44,485 bases of DNA from Candidatus Levybacteria bacterium RIFCSPHIGHO2_01_FULL_36_15 (lineage in GTDB: Bacteria; Patescibacteriota; Microgenomatia; Levybacterales; GWA1-39-11), in the NCBI GenBank assembly GCA_001782015.1, contig MFNJ01000003.1, positions 1 to 44,485 on the forward strand, written 5' to 3'. Both the position numbers and the translations under genes were made by a program. The notes under the pieces are model-generated. The model ran no database searches and was not told the DNA's origin. It saw only the letters and a list, made by a program, of their open reading frames with translations. How positions within the stretch are numbered: the first letter of the stretch is position 1; every line of letters starts with the position of its first letter. This document shows positions 7,136 to 15,649 of the stretch, piece after piece.

Positions 7136-8101
7136 TTAAAACTTATTTTTTTCACTTTTGACTTTGCTGTTGTTAGTTATTTCTTCAATGATATATACCG
7201 GTCTTGACTTTGTTTCTTCAACAATGACTTGAATATATTTTCCAATAGTGCTTATTGCCAATAATTGTATTCCTCCAAATAATACAATAGATACAAAAAT
7301 TGTAATAGATTCCTTGACAGGATTTCCAAAAAATAAAAAAATCAGTAAATAAATAATAATAAAAATAAATGAAGCGGAAACCAAGAAAAAGCCCAAATAA
7401 ATGATTATGTCCAGTGGAAGATAAGAAAATCCAAAAAAACTTCTTTCCGCATGCTTTATATATCTCCAGAAATTATATGAACTTTTACCATATTTTCTTT
7501 TTTGCCTTGCATATTTTACATAGGCAACTTTAAACCCTATCCATGAAATCAGTCCTCTGGTAAAACGATATTTTTCCGGTAGAGACTTAATAGCATTAAT
7601 TGCTTTTCTGTTCAGCAAACTATATCCTGTTGTATTTACAGGAACTTCAATATTGGAAATCTTTTTAAATATTTTATAAAATAATTGTCTTGCTAAACCC
7701 ATTAATAATTTGTCTTCTGATTTTGAGTATATTCCTATTACAATATCGTATCCTTTTTCCCATTTATCAATAAAGTGGAGTATTAAAGATGGAGGATCTT
7801 CCAGATCACATTGAATACCTATAAACGCATCTCCGGTTGAATTATCAATAAGTGCTTGGGTAGATGCTTCAGGACCGAAGTTTCTTGAGAGAAAAATTCC
7901 TATTACATTTTTATCTTTTAAAGCAATTTTTTTTATTGTTTCTTTGGTGCTGTCAGTGCTTCCGTTATCTACAAATATATATTCAAAGTTGTAAGCTTTT
8001 ATCTTTTCAGTAATTTGTTTTATGGTTTTGTAGGTTTCTGGAATATTTAATTCTTCATTAAAACAGGGAACACCTATGGATATTGTTTTTTTATGATTCA
8101 T
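7136..8101 (-). CDS. GtrB/ArnC-type polyprenyl-phosphate glycosyltransferase (GT2 with two C-terminal helices)
   Basis: It transfers a sugar from a nucleotide donor to polyprenyl phosphate on the cytoplasmic face. The 321-aa sequence begins with ISIGVPCFNEELNIPETY, has FVDNGSTDSTKE, RNFGPEASTQAL and the metal-binding acidic motif in QCDLEDPP, then the GYSLLNRKA and RFTRGLISWIGFK boxes. Two long hydrophobic helices at about residues 230-290 match GtrB/DPMS architecture. The product is the donor type used by GT-C enzymes such as the neighbour downstream (47 bp). An extended -10 lies about 35 bp upstream of the ATG. Confidence 0.9.
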   Translation of the reverse strand: MNHKKTISIGVPCFNEELNIPETYKTIKQITEKIKAYNFEYIFVDNGSTDSTKETIKKIALKDKNVIGIFLSRNFGPEASTQALIDNSTGDAFIGIQCDLEDPPSLILHFIDKWEKGYDIVIGIYSKSEDKLLMGLARQLFYKIFKKISNIEVPVNTTGYSLLNRKAINAIKSLPEKYRFTRGLISWIGFKVAYVKYARQKRKYGKSSYNFWRYIKHAERSFFGFSYLPLDIIIYLGFFLVSASFIFIIIYLLIFLFFGNPVKESITIFVSIVLFGGIQLLAISTIGKYIQVIVEETKSRPVYIIEEITNNSKVKSEKNKF

Positions 8102-8134
8102 ACTGTGGATAAATTCATAGATAAGTTTTGCTAA

Positions 8135-8143
8135 ATTATATCA
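8135..8143 (-). promoter_or_regulatory. Extended -10 promoter upstream of the GtrB-like gene
   Basis: Read on the minus strand the sequence is TGATATAAT: a perfect TATAAT with an upstream TG-N. No convincing -35 accompanies it. It would give a leader of about 28 nt before the ATG at 8101. Confidence 0.45.
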
Positions 8144-8290
8144 CAACTAATTCTCAAAGGCTTGATCTTACTGTAGTCGCTATTATCTTTTATGTCAAAA
8201 AATGTAAATTAATAGAAAGTTAAAAATTCTAAAAAATAAAACTGTCTAGGCATTCTACTCTGCTTACGATAGGTGTTTATAATATATAAA

Positions 8291-9436
8291 TTATTCAACA
8301 GCATAACAAATAGTATCGTAAAGGTCAGTGGTGTAATGTCTAAGATATAATTTATATCCAGGATATAAATTTTTAATCAAAAGGGGTATTTTCCATAAAT
8401 GTGAAGTTTTGTGGTATATACTAATTGCCAATTTTGGATGATAGTTTGAAATAATATTTTTACACCCTAATAATGCATTCTTTTCATAGCTTTCTACATC
8501 CAATTTAATTATTGTTGGTTTATCATTCCTTAGAAAAGTATCTAAGTCTGTAGTTTGTATAGTAGTATTACTACTTCTTGTTATTCTTGATCCTGGAGTT
8601 CCATCATTTGTGAATCCTAATGTGTTTTTTTTACTATCGAGTGCCATGCGGTAGATCTTAATTCTGGGGTCATTCGACTGATTAATATTCTTTTTTAATA
8701 GATTAAAAGATTCTATGTCAGGTTCAAAAGCATAAATATTTTTAAATTTATTATTTGATTTTTGTATAAATTTAAGTATAGTATCGCCGTTATATGCTCC
8801 TCCATCTATAAATACTTCTGATTCGTTTTTTAACGGGATTATTTTTTCATCGAAGTATTCATCTTTGTTAGAATTTACAATTTGTTTGAGATACGATCTA
8901 TCAAGGAATATTCTAAATTTAATAATGTTTAATAATGTCTTTTGGGAATATTTGTCTGCAAGAATATTCATACATGCAAAAAGTTCTGTTTTATGTTTTT
9001 TTAAAAGTGTAAAAGAATTAGACCAATATATATTGCTAAATTTATAAGGAAAAAATGTAGAAAAATACATATGGTTCCATATATTACTGTACCCAAGTGA
9101 AATTAGTTGTTTATATATTGCTTCATCATGTTGTGATGTAATAATTATTGAAATATCTTTAGGGAATTTTTTTAAATCTTCAACAGAGATTATTTGAATT
9201 CCTTCAATTCGACCATTTATTTTATTTCTGTCATTGTCGCAAATTGCACTTACGTTTATCTTGTTTTTTTTGCAAAGCCGAATGTATATTGTTCCAAGTT
9301 GCGCAGCTCCAAATAATATAACGTTTTCATGTATTTTTAGGTTAAAAGTGGGAAATTTTTGTAAAATTTTACTTTTTGGTAGAGAAAGCAAATTATATAA
9401 TTCATTATACATATTACTATAGATATTACTTTTCAA
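8291..9436 (-). CDS. FkbM-family methyltransferase with N-terminal Rossmann-like domain
   Basis: Probable SAM-dependent O-methyltransferase of a glycan. The 381-aa protein has two parts. Residues about 35-125 form a Rossmann-like accessory domain (VILFGAAQLGTIYI, then AICDNDRNKINGRIEGI and a basic/acidic repeat). Residues about 205-380 are the FkbM domain, with FIDGGAYNGDTILKF (SAM motif I), YAFEPD, and IIKLDVESYEKNALLG, the canonical FkbM D-VEG-like box. It overlaps the upstream epimerase gene by 4 nt (ATGA-type), so it is the last gene of a four-gene minus-strand operon. A similar accessory domain occurs at the C-terminus of the methyltransferase at 14426. Confidence 0.85.
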   Translation of the reverse strand: MKSNIYSNMYNELYNLLSLPKSKILQKFPTFNLKIHENVILFGAAQLGTIYIRLCKKNKINVSAICDNDRNKINGRIEGIQIISVEDLKKFPKDISIIITSQHDEAIYKQLISLGYSNIWNHMYFSTFFPYKFSNIYWSNSFTLLKKHKTELFACMNILADKYSQKTLLNIIKFRIFLDRSYLKQIVNSNKDEYFDEKIIPLKNESEVFIDGGAYNGDTILKFIQKSNNKFKNIYAFEPDIESFNLLKKNINQSNDPRIKIYRMALDSKKNTLGFTNDGTPGSRITRSSNTTIQTTDLDTFLRNDKPTIIKLDVESYEKNALLGCKNIISNYHPKLAISIYHKTSHLWKIPLLIKNLYPGYKLYLRHYTTDLYDTICYAVE

Positions 9437-10296
9437 GAAAAAAAACTTATTGTCTGTCTAATATACCAGTTATATAAACTTAATAGCGAATCATTTAAAT
9501 CAGTGAATGTAAAATTTTTCAGCTCACGTAACAGTCTTTTATTATTGCATGTGTATTCATTATTTAAACCATTATTTCTTATTATGATTTCAGTTTCATT
9601 TCCTGCTATTCTGCTGATTATTTTCGCTAAGGTGATCAAGTTTACTTTTTTCCCTGTTCCAATATTGTAAAATTTATATTTACAGTTATGTTCTACAAAG
9701 TATTCAAGTATTTTTATGAAATCATCAATATAAACGTAGTCAAAATATACATCTTTTTGTATAGTTATTGATGATTTATTTATGGATTGCAGGATGGAAT
9801 TTGAAATAAATCTGTATCTGTAGTCTTCATATTTTCCGAACAGGCCAAAAATACGAAGATTAGTTATGTTGTTACTTTTTTCTATATATTTTGAACAAAT
9901 ATATTTATAAAAGCCGTATTCATCACGCGGAATTCTTCTATCAAATTCACTCTCTTTTACTGTAATAAGAGGTTTGCTTTTATCATATTCAGCGCCGGAT
10001 CCAAAATGTATTAATTTGCCAAAATGTTTTTTGTTTTTCACTATGTTAAAAAACATAAGAAGATTATCAGCTAACATATTTTTTTTATATTCCTCTTTTC
10101 GGCTTCCGCCGATCACTGCAGAATTAATAACAACATCATATCTATTTTTTTGAAAATATCTTGAAACACAAGATTCACTAAGCAAATCAAGGTCTAATAG
10201 AGAAGGACTATGTATAAGATACTTCTTATTTAGTTTCTCAAGAATATTTTTTCCAATGAATCCTTTTGCACCCAATAATAAAATTTTCCTTTTCAT
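9433..10296 (-). CDS. NAD-dependent sugar epimerase/dehydratase (extended SDR)
   Basis: It likely oxidises, reduces or epimerises a nucleotide-linked sugar. The 287-aa protein has the Rossmann start KILLLGAKGFIGKN (GxxGxxG), NSAVIGGS (NAA-like motif), a serine-containing HFGSGAEYD strand and YGFYK, the YxxxK catalytic pair. It is shorter than standard GalE-type enzymes (about 310-330 aa) and closer to reductase/RmlD-like or fucose-synthase-like members. It overlaps both neighbours by 4 nt, so the order is HAD, ThDP enzyme, SDR, FkbM in one transcript. The substrate is unknown; the operon suggests an unusual deoxy or branched sugar. Confidence 0.82.
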   Translation of the reverse strand: MKRKILLLGAKGFIGKNILEKLNKKYLIHSPSLLDLDLLSESCVSRYFQKNRYDVVINSAVIGGSRKEEYKKNMLADNLLMFFNIVKNKKHFGKLIHFGSGAEYDKSKPLITVKESEFDRRIPRDEYGFYKYICSKYIEKSNNITNLRIFGLFGKYEDYRYRFISNSILQSINKSSITIQKDVYFDYVYIDDFIKILEYFVEHNCKYKFYNIGTGKKVNLITLAKIISRIAGNETEIIIRNNGLNNEYTCNNKRLLRELKNFTFTDLNDSLLSLYNWYIRQTISFFS

Positions 10297-12116
10297 TTCT
10301 CATCCCATAAAGGGATAAACATAATTTTTTTTAGTTCTTCTTTTTTTAAAAATGGGTACATATCTTCAAGAGGCAAAGATATTATTGTTCCGTCAGATAG
10401 TTTTCTAGAAACTGCTTTTGGAATAAATGCCTGGTTGTGAGATAAAATTACTTCACATATAATAGGCCCTTTTGTGGAGAGTATGTTTTTTATTTTATTT
10501 TCAACTTCATAATCATTTGTGATCCGTTCTGTTTTAATTCCATAAGCTTTTGCAATTTTTATTATATTGGGAAGGCTTACTCCGGAATTTTTATTTGATG
10601 CAATAAATTTTCCTCCAAATAAGTTCGTTTGCGTCAATCGGATAGACATATACCCTCCATTATTATAAACAAATATCTTAATTGGAAGTTTATAATGAAC
10701 TATCGTTTGTAATTCCTGAATGTTCATTTGAATACTGCCGTCTCCTTCCAAACAAATCACTTTTTGTTTTTTATTTGCAATACATGCTCCTATTGCAGCA
10801 GGTAAACCATATCCCATTGCAGCGCAACCGGAATTTGTAATGGTTCTTAAACCTTGGGGGAATTTGAGTCCCTGATAAGTACAAATTGAAGATGTTGCAT
10901 TTGCTAGAGCAAGAATATCTTTCCGGTCTAAATATTTTGAAAGAATATATATAAAATAATAAGGACTAACATATCTTTTTTTCATCTTATATCTAGAATT
11001 AATTGTTTGATAATCTTGTTTCCACTTATTAATCGTATTTATCCAGTCATTGGTATTTAGGTTCAAGCGTTGTTTTCTGATTCTATTTATCAATACTCTT
11101 ATGAAATCTCTTGCATCAAAATTTAGCTTAAGATCTATTTTTATAGTTTTTTTATTCATTTCCTCTTTGTCTATATCTACCATTATTTTATATGCAGATC
11201 TTGCAAACGAATCAAAATTATATCCAACCATTCGGATATTTAACCTGGATCCGATAATCAGCAAAAGATCTGAATTTTGTATTACAAAATTGCCGTTTCT
11301 TTGTCCTATTGTGCCCGGCCTTCCAGCAAAATAAGGATTATCAGATGAAATTAGATCAAATCCTGCAAAACTAGTTATAACAGGAATTTTTAATATTTTT
11401 ATCAGTTCTAAAAGATGTTTTTGTGCATGTGCCAGTCGAACACCATTACCAACCATTAGTACCGGTCTTCTTGCAGTCTTCAGTTTACTAATTACTTTCT
11501 CGACAGAATTAATAATTTGTTTTTTGTTTGAATTATAATCTAATTCTAATTCGCTGGGATAAAATTTAATCAATTTCTGTTTATTAATATATGCTGATTG
11601 AATATCTAGAGGAATATCAAGCCAGACCGGACCAGGTCTACCATTTTTTGCAAGCATCATTGCTTTTTCCAGATGATATTGTATCTCATGCGGATCAATT
11701 ATTGTTGTTGCGTATTTTGTAATAGGTTTTATAATGTCTATAATATTAATTTCTTGATCCCCTAATTGTCTTACCCCTTTTCCCGCTCCTATTGTTTCTT
11801 TTTTTATTTGTCCTGATATCACAATCATTGGAATTGAATCAAGCCATGCTCCCATAACACCAGTAATAGCATTTGTACCTCCTGGGCCTGATGTTACAAT
11901 GCATGAACCTATGTTATTAGTAATTCGTGAATAAGCTTCTGCAGCCATTGTGCACGCTTGTTCGTGGTGATTACATATGAACCTTATTTTCCCTTTACCA
12001 ATAGAGTCAATTATATGGATAATACCGCCACCGGAGATAAGAAAAATATCCTTAATTCCTTTTTTATAAAGAAAATCAATTATAAAATCGCTTAATTTTA
12101 TAGTGTTATTAGTCAA
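10293..12116 (-). CDS. Acetolactate-synthase-like thiamine-diphosphate enzyme in a glycan operon
   Basis: A large-subunit-type ThDP enzyme of 607 aa with all three domains. The N-terminal PYR domain has the catalytic glutamate in NHHEQACTMAAEAYS (about E52) and TSGPGGTNAITGVMGAW. A central domain follows, then a C-terminal PP domain with the ThDP-Mg motif GDGSIQMNIQEL and NNGGYMS. Family members decarboxylate pyruvate and transfer the two-carbon unit. No ilvN, ilvC or ilvD lies nearby, and the gene overlaps a HAD phosphatase (8 nt) and a sugar SDR (4 nt). A role in two-carbon branching of a ketosugar (as in YerE or AviB-type enzymes) or another alpha-keto acid step of sugar synthesis is therefore more likely than valine biosynthesis. 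The reaction is inference. Confidence 0.83.
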   Translation of the reverse strand: MTNNTIKLSDFIIDFLYKKGIKDIFLISGGGIIHIIDSIGKGKIRFICNHHEQACTMAAEAYSRITNNIGSCIVTSGPGGTNAITGVMGAWLDSIPMIVISGQIKKETIGAGKGVRQLGDQEINIIDIIKPITKYATTIIDPHEIQYHLEKAMMLAKNGRPGPVWLDIPLDIQSAYINKQKLIKFYPSELELDYNSNKKQIINSVEKVISKLKTARRPVLMVGNGVRLAHAQKHLLELIKILKIPVITSFAGFDLISSDNPYFAGRPGTIGQRNGNFVIQNSDLLLIIGSRLNIRMVGYNFDSFARSAYKIMVDIDKEEMNKKTIKIDLKLNFDARDFIRVLINRIRKQRLNLNTNDWINTINKWKQDYQTINSRYKMKKRYVSPYYFIYILSKYLDRKDILALANATSSICTYQGLKFPQGLRTITNSGCAAMGYGLPAAIGACIANKKQKVICLEGDGSIQMNIQELQTIVHYKLPIKIFVYNNGGYMSIRLTQTNLFGGKFIASNKNSGVSLPNIIKIAKAYGIKTERITNDYEVENKIKNILSTKGPIICEVILSHNQAFIPKAVSRKLSDGTIISLPLEDMYPFLKKEELKKIMFIPLWDEK

Positions 12117-12786
12117 ATTTTTTGATTAATATATTTTTAACAGACAAAACATCCCTACAATAATAGTCAGCATTACAAGAATTTAATTCGCTAATTGTTC
12201 CGTAGCCATATGTGACTCCAACTGAATCTATTTTATTATTTTTTGCAGCAATAATATCATCTTTTCTATCTCCTACCATAACGGTTTCATTTGCAGCTAG
12301 ATGTTTATCGTTGATTAATTTATTTAAAATCCTCGATTTATTTGGTTGTATTTGGGATATGCTTGAACCGTATATGCCATCAAAAAATTGATTGATACCA
12401 AACATTTTAAGTATTTTCAGAGTAAAAACTTTCGGCTTGTTTGTCACCAAAAAAACTTTTATCTCAGATTTCTTTAGGTGGTCAAGAAGTTCCATAACAT
12501 TGGGAAACAGAAAAGTTTTTAATAGTCCTTCTTGGTTATACTTTTTTCTAAAAAATCTCACATATTTTAGTATTAGACTAATATTATTGGTAATTAAAAG
12601 ATTACCGAAAATAGTACTAATAGGAGAACCTATATATTTTAATATTTCTGAGTCTTTAGGTTCTTTTATCCCGTTTGTTTTGAAGGTATACTTTATACAA
12701 TCGCAAATTCCTTTTCTCGTATCACAAATTGTTCCATCAAGATCAAAAACAACATTTTTATAAGAAGTAACACTATTTTTTTGCAT
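12109..12786 (-). CDS. HAD-family phosphatase (phosphoglycolate-phosphatase-like)
   Basis: A probable sugar-phosphate phosphatase of the HAD-IA group. Starting from the ATG at 12786 (M10 of the tracked ORF) it is about 225 aa. HAD motif I is VVFDLDGTICDT with both aspartates, motif II is in VFLVTNKP, the motif III lysine lies around QPNKSR, and motif IV is MVGDRKDDIIAA. The cap domain after motif I has the helical alpha-type pattern. The tracked TTG start at 12813 is rejected because it sits immediately after a TATAAT box. It is first in the HAD-ThDP-SDR-FkbM operon and overlaps the ThDP gene by 8 nt. With the NeuB-like synthase across the divergent gap it could dephosphorylate a nonulosonate or other sugar phosphate. 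Confidence 0.86.
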   Translation of the reverse strand: MQKNSVTSYKNVVFDLDGTICDTRKGICDCIKYTFKTNGIKEPKDSEILKYIGSPISTIFGNLLITNNISLILKYVRFFRKKYNQEGLLKTFLFPNVMELLDHLKKSEIKVFLVTNKPKVFTLKILKMFGINQFFDGIYGSSISQIQPNKSRILNKLINDKHLAANETVMVGDRKDDIIAAKNNKIDSVGVTYGYGTISELNSCNADYYCRDVLSVKNILIKKFD

Positions 12787-12813
12787 TTTTATATTCTGTA
12801 TTTGATTAAGCAA

Positions 12814-12822
12814 ATTATAACA
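12814..12822 (-). promoter_or_regulatory. Extended -10 promoter of the HAD-ThDP-SDR-FkbM operon
   Basis: On the minus strand TGTTATAAT is present: TATAAT with an upstream TG-N. The expected start is near 12807, which excludes the TTG at 12813 as initiator and favours the ATG at 12786 with a roughly 20-nt leader. Confidence 0.5.
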
Positions 12823-12853
12823 TATATATAGATTTTTTTACGTTTCTTCAAAC

Positions 12854-12882
12854 TTGACTTTTACAGTGTTAGATTCTAAAAT
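12854..12882 (+). promoter_or_regulatory. Promoter of the NeuB-like gene
   Basis: TTGACT (12854-12859), a 17-nt spacer and TAAAAT (12877-12882) form a good sigma-70-like promoter. Unlike several others here it leaves a leader of about 32 nt, which contains a two-codon ATG-AAG-TAA upstream reading frame. Confidence 0.6.
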
Positions 12883-12921
12883 GTTTTTAAATTAATGAAG
12901 TAAGAAATTTGCTAAATTAAT

Positions 12922-14079
12922 ATGGCAAGAAATAATGTTTTTGATGATTTGTTTGTCTTGGAACTTGCTAACAATCATTGGGGTGAGGTCAAAAGAGGAC
13001 TTAAAATAATAAGTGATTTTGCTAAAATAGTAAGATTCAACAATGTAAGAGCTGCTATAAAACTCCAATTAAGGGATGTTGATAGTTTTATACATAAGGA
13101 TTATATTCACAGAGATGATGTTCGTTATATAAAAAAAACTCTCGCTACTAAATTATCTGATGAAAATTATGAAATATTGGTGGAAGCAATACGCAAAAAT
13201 GGATGTATCCCTGCGGCTACTCCTTTTGATGAAAGATCCGTAGGTTTATGTGTAAAATTAGGAATAGAAATTATTAAAATTGCAAGTTCAGACATTAATG
13301 ATTGGCTATTAATAGAAAAAATTGCTTCAACAAAAAAACCTGTAATTGTATCTACAGGCGGATCTTCTTTAAAAGACATGGATGATTTAGTGAAGTATTT
13401 TGATAACAGAAATATTCCTCTTGGAGTAAATCACTGTGTTTCATTATATCCAAGTGAGAATTATGAGTTGGAGCTGAACCAAATAGATTTTCTTAAAAAT
13501 AGATACCCAACTCATATAATAGGATTTTCAACTCATGAGTACCAGGATTGGGTTAATTCAATTATAATTGCATATGCAAAGGGTGCCAGAACTTTTGAAC
13601 GTCATATAGATATTGATAAAGATAATATTCATGTCTCACCATACTGTTCTCTTCCGCATCAAATAGATACATGGTTTAAAGCATATCATAAAGCAAGAGA
13701 AATGTGTGGTGCACCGGGAATTTATAAAAGAATTCCTCCGGTAAGAGAAATCAACTATTTAAACGGATTAGTAAGAGGAGTTTATGCAAAAAGAGATCTT
13801 GAGAAAGGTGAAGTTATCTCTGATAAAGATGTTTTTCTTGCCGTTCCGCTTTTAAAAGGTCAAATCTCATGTAGAGAATTAATGTCAGGAGAGATTATGA
13901 TTATTTCATGTAAAAAAGATTCTCCAATATTTATAGATATGATTGATAGTCCTTATGCATATAATGAGGGACTTAAAAACTACATTTACGAGAGAGGTAT
14001 AGCACCAACGTTACTAAAATATAATGATAAAACTAAAAAAAAATTAAGAGGAACTTCAAGCAAAAAAGTTTTAACATAA
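12922..14079 (+). CDS. NeuB-family (N-acetylneuraminate/nonulosonate synthase-like) protein with SAF domain
   Basis: The family condenses phosphoenolpyruvate with a hexosamine-type acceptor to make a nine-carbon sialic-acid-like sugar. The 385-aa product begins DDLFVLELANNHWGEVKRG, has FNNVRAAIKLQL, a TPFDERS box, IKIASSDINDWLLIEKIA, STGGSSLKDMDD, the HCVSLYPS signature and GFSTHEY, then TFERHIDID. A C-terminal antifreeze-like SAF domain lies at about residues 280-345 (VRGVYAKRDLEKGEVIS). NeuA-type CMP-transferase and NeuC-type epimerase genes are absent here, so the activated sugar or the pathway is incomplete in this window. Divergent from the HAD operon; cofunction is inferred. It could alternatively be a SpsE/PseI-type enzyme. 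Confidence 0.88.
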   Translation: MARNNVFDDLFVLELANNHWGEVKRGLKIISDFAKIVRFNNVRAAIKLQLRDVDSFIHKDYIHRDDVRYIKKTLATKLSDENYEILVEAIRKNGCIPAATPFDERSVGLCVKLGIEIIKIASSDINDWLLIEKIASTKKPVIVSTGGSSLKDMDDLVKYFDNRNIPLGVNHCVSLYPSENYELELNQIDFLKNRYPTHIIGFSTHEYQDWVNSIIIAYAKGARTFERHIDIDKDNIHVSPYCSLPHQIDTWFKAYHKAREMCGAPGIYKRIPPVREINYLNGLVRGVYAKRDLEKGEVISDKDVFLAVPLLKGQISCRELMSGEIMIISCKKDSPIFIDMIDSPYAYNEGLKNYIYERGIAPTLLKYNDKTKKKLRGTSSKKVLT

Positions 14080-14425
14080 AGCAATATATCTTTTATTTAA
14101 CTTTTCATTTCTTCATAGCTTTTGTTTATTTAATTATATAAATGTTTAAAGTTTGTTATTCGTTGAAAGCAAGGAATTATAGCCTCAATGATTTATTGCT
14201 TGTGTGCAAACAACAAATACGATTCATAATTATTGTATTTATATTTTTTAATTATAGTTTTATACCCTGACATTTTAAGAATTTTTGATAGAATTTGATG
14301 AGTTTTATAAAAAGGCGGATGCAATTTTTGATAAATAGTATTTCAGCATAAATAATGCATAAAATTTATAATTTAATAAAACCTGACAAAAATTAGTGCT
14401 TTTTATCATGACTATCATCTCGAGT
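14080..14425. other. 346-bp AT-rich intergenic region containing a decayed reading frame
   Basis: Between the 3' ends of the NeuB-like gene (plus) and the C-methyltransferase (minus) there is no intact gene, RNA or clear terminator. The only structured content is a minus-strand open stretch, listed separately, that reads like the C-terminal end of a lost gene. Confidence 0.6.
14193..14342 (-). pseudogene. Possible methyltransferase C-terminal remnant
   Basis: An open minus-strand frame of 49 codons ends at a TAA (14193-14195) and is preceded directly by an in-frame TGA. It encodes KMSGYKTIIKKYKYNNYES followed by YLLFAHKQ. The composition and ending resemble the C-terminus of a class I SAM methyltransferase, but no start codon, SAM motif or continuation exists in frame. 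The next frame upstream offers only a short hydrophobic continuation. I read it as a decayed gene end; it may also be chance coding in AT-rich DNA. Confidence 0.33.
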
Positions 14426-15499
14426 TTAATATTGATTTTTTTTCAATATAATTACCTTGTTTTTGAAATTTTGCAGTTTTATTTGTTTAATTATCTCATC
14501 TTTAAATCTAAATGAAGAAATTAATATTGGTTCGGAAAATATATTTATGTCATTTGGTGATATCACTTCTATGCCATTTATTTTTTTGCCAATTAGATTC
14601 TTATTGCTGTCAACCAATTTATATACTTTAGAATTTAATCCTGTTGTTTCTAGCAGTCTTAGTGTTAGAGATCCTGCACCCCAAACGATTAATTTATTAG
14701 GTAATTTATTAATAACATTGTTGATTTTCTTCAGCTTATTGTTTGAAATAGAAATATATTTAACAATAGACTTTTCAAGATTATTGCCCTTTTTCCATAT
14801 CGAGTATATGATATTATTATCACTTTCAAGATAGCAACATATATAATTATTTAAAAGTAAAAAAAGGTATTTTGCCGAAAAGAAATTAATATGTTCTATG
14901 GAAAATTCTCCATAAGGCTCTTCAAAGTTGGCATAAAAATACGATGTGTCAGGTATGCTTATAAATAAGTATCCATCGTCTGATAAAAGGTTCGTAATTT
15001 TATCTATAGATTTATTTAACTCAGGTAAATGTTCAAGTATTGCAGCAAGTATTACAAGATCATATTTAAACTTTGATTTAAAAGAAAGCAAATTTGCAGT
15101 ATTTACGTTAATATTAAATTTTTTATGCGCAATTTCCTTGCAGTTTGCAGATGGGTCTATTCCAAGTAAATTTACATACCCCTTTTTATTAAATATGCTA
15201 AGTAAATGTCCTATTGCACATCCAACATCAAGAATTCTCAAATTTAGTCTATTATCTTTGTTCTTGAAAAATGTATTTATGATTCGAAAATATTTTTGGT
15301 GAAGTATATGGTCACGTTTGTCTTCATATTTTGATTCTTGTTTGTAATATTTATTGTAGTAATTTTCATTCAATGTATTAGAAACAAAAACAAACCCACA
15401 ATTATTGCAGCAGACTATTTTATGGTCAATATTATTAGCAAATTTTTGTGTGTAGAGATGCTTATTTTCTTTATGACTGCAAATTGGACAGTATCTCAT
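14426..15499 (-). CDS. C-methyltransferase-like protein (zinc-binding N-terminus, SAM domain, Rossmann-like C-terminus)
   Basis: A 357-aa SAM-dependent methyltransferase with the three-part layout of nucleotide-sugar 3-C-methyltransferases. The N-terminal zinc-binding-like module has CPIC plus CCNNCG (about residues 4-38). The class I SAM core has ILDVGCAIGHLLSIF, GIDPSANC and AAILEHLPEL. The C-terminal Rossmann-like domain starts KLIVWGAGSLTLRLLE and includes KVYKLVDSNKNLIGKKINGI, resembling Methyltransf_14 domains. Members act on keto-deoxysugars, and the clustered ThDP enzyme, SDR and NeuB-like genes fit branched-sugar chemistry. It is divergent from the GT2 gene at 15670, with a strong inverted repeat between them. 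The substrate is not identified. Confidence 0.8.
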   Translation of the reverse strand: MRYCPICSHKENKHLYTQKFANNIDHKIVCCNNCGFVFVSNTLNENYYNKYYKQESKYEDKRDHILHQKYFRIINTFFKNKDNRLNLRILDVGCAIGHLLSIFNKKGYVNLLGIDPSANCKEIAHKKFNINVNTANLLSFKSKFKYDLVILAAILEHLPELNKSIDKITNLLSDDGYLFISIPDTSYFYANFEEPYGEFSIEHINFFSAKYLFLLLNNYICCYLESDNNIIYSIWKKGNNLEKSIVKYISISNNKLKKINNVINKLPNKLIVWGAGSLTLRLLETTGLNSKVYKLVDSNKNLIGKKINGIEVISPNDINIFSEPILISSFRFKDEIIKQIKLQNFKNKVIILKKNQY

Positions 15500-15535
15500 A
15501 AATATTGTTGATATCTGACTAAAAAGAATTCTTGC

Positions 15536-15583
15536 GCCAGGAAGAGTTTCCTGTCCCGTATCTATAATTTTTCTCCTCCTGGC
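15536..15583. repeat. Inverted repeat with alternative pairing in a divergent promoter region
   Basis: GCCAGGAAGAG (15536-15546) can pair with CTCCTCCTGGC (15573-15583), 10 of 11 positions. The same 5' arm also pairs with the nearer TTTCCTG (15547-15553). A TATAAT (15563-15568) sits in the loop of the long form. It is the most GC-rich hairpin in the window and lies between two divergent start codons. It could be an operator or attenuator-like element, or a footprint of an insertion. Confidence 0.55.
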
Positions 15584-15649
15584 TTAAATAAATTTATTAT
15601 GCCTATTTTAATGCCGAATAAATTCAGAGTCAATAACATGTTATTGATG

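Noticed and set aside
10293-12116. Housekeeping ilvB (acetolactate synthase for valine/leucine)
   Set aside because: No ilvN, ilvC or ilvD nearby, and the gene is interlocked with sugar-modifying genes.
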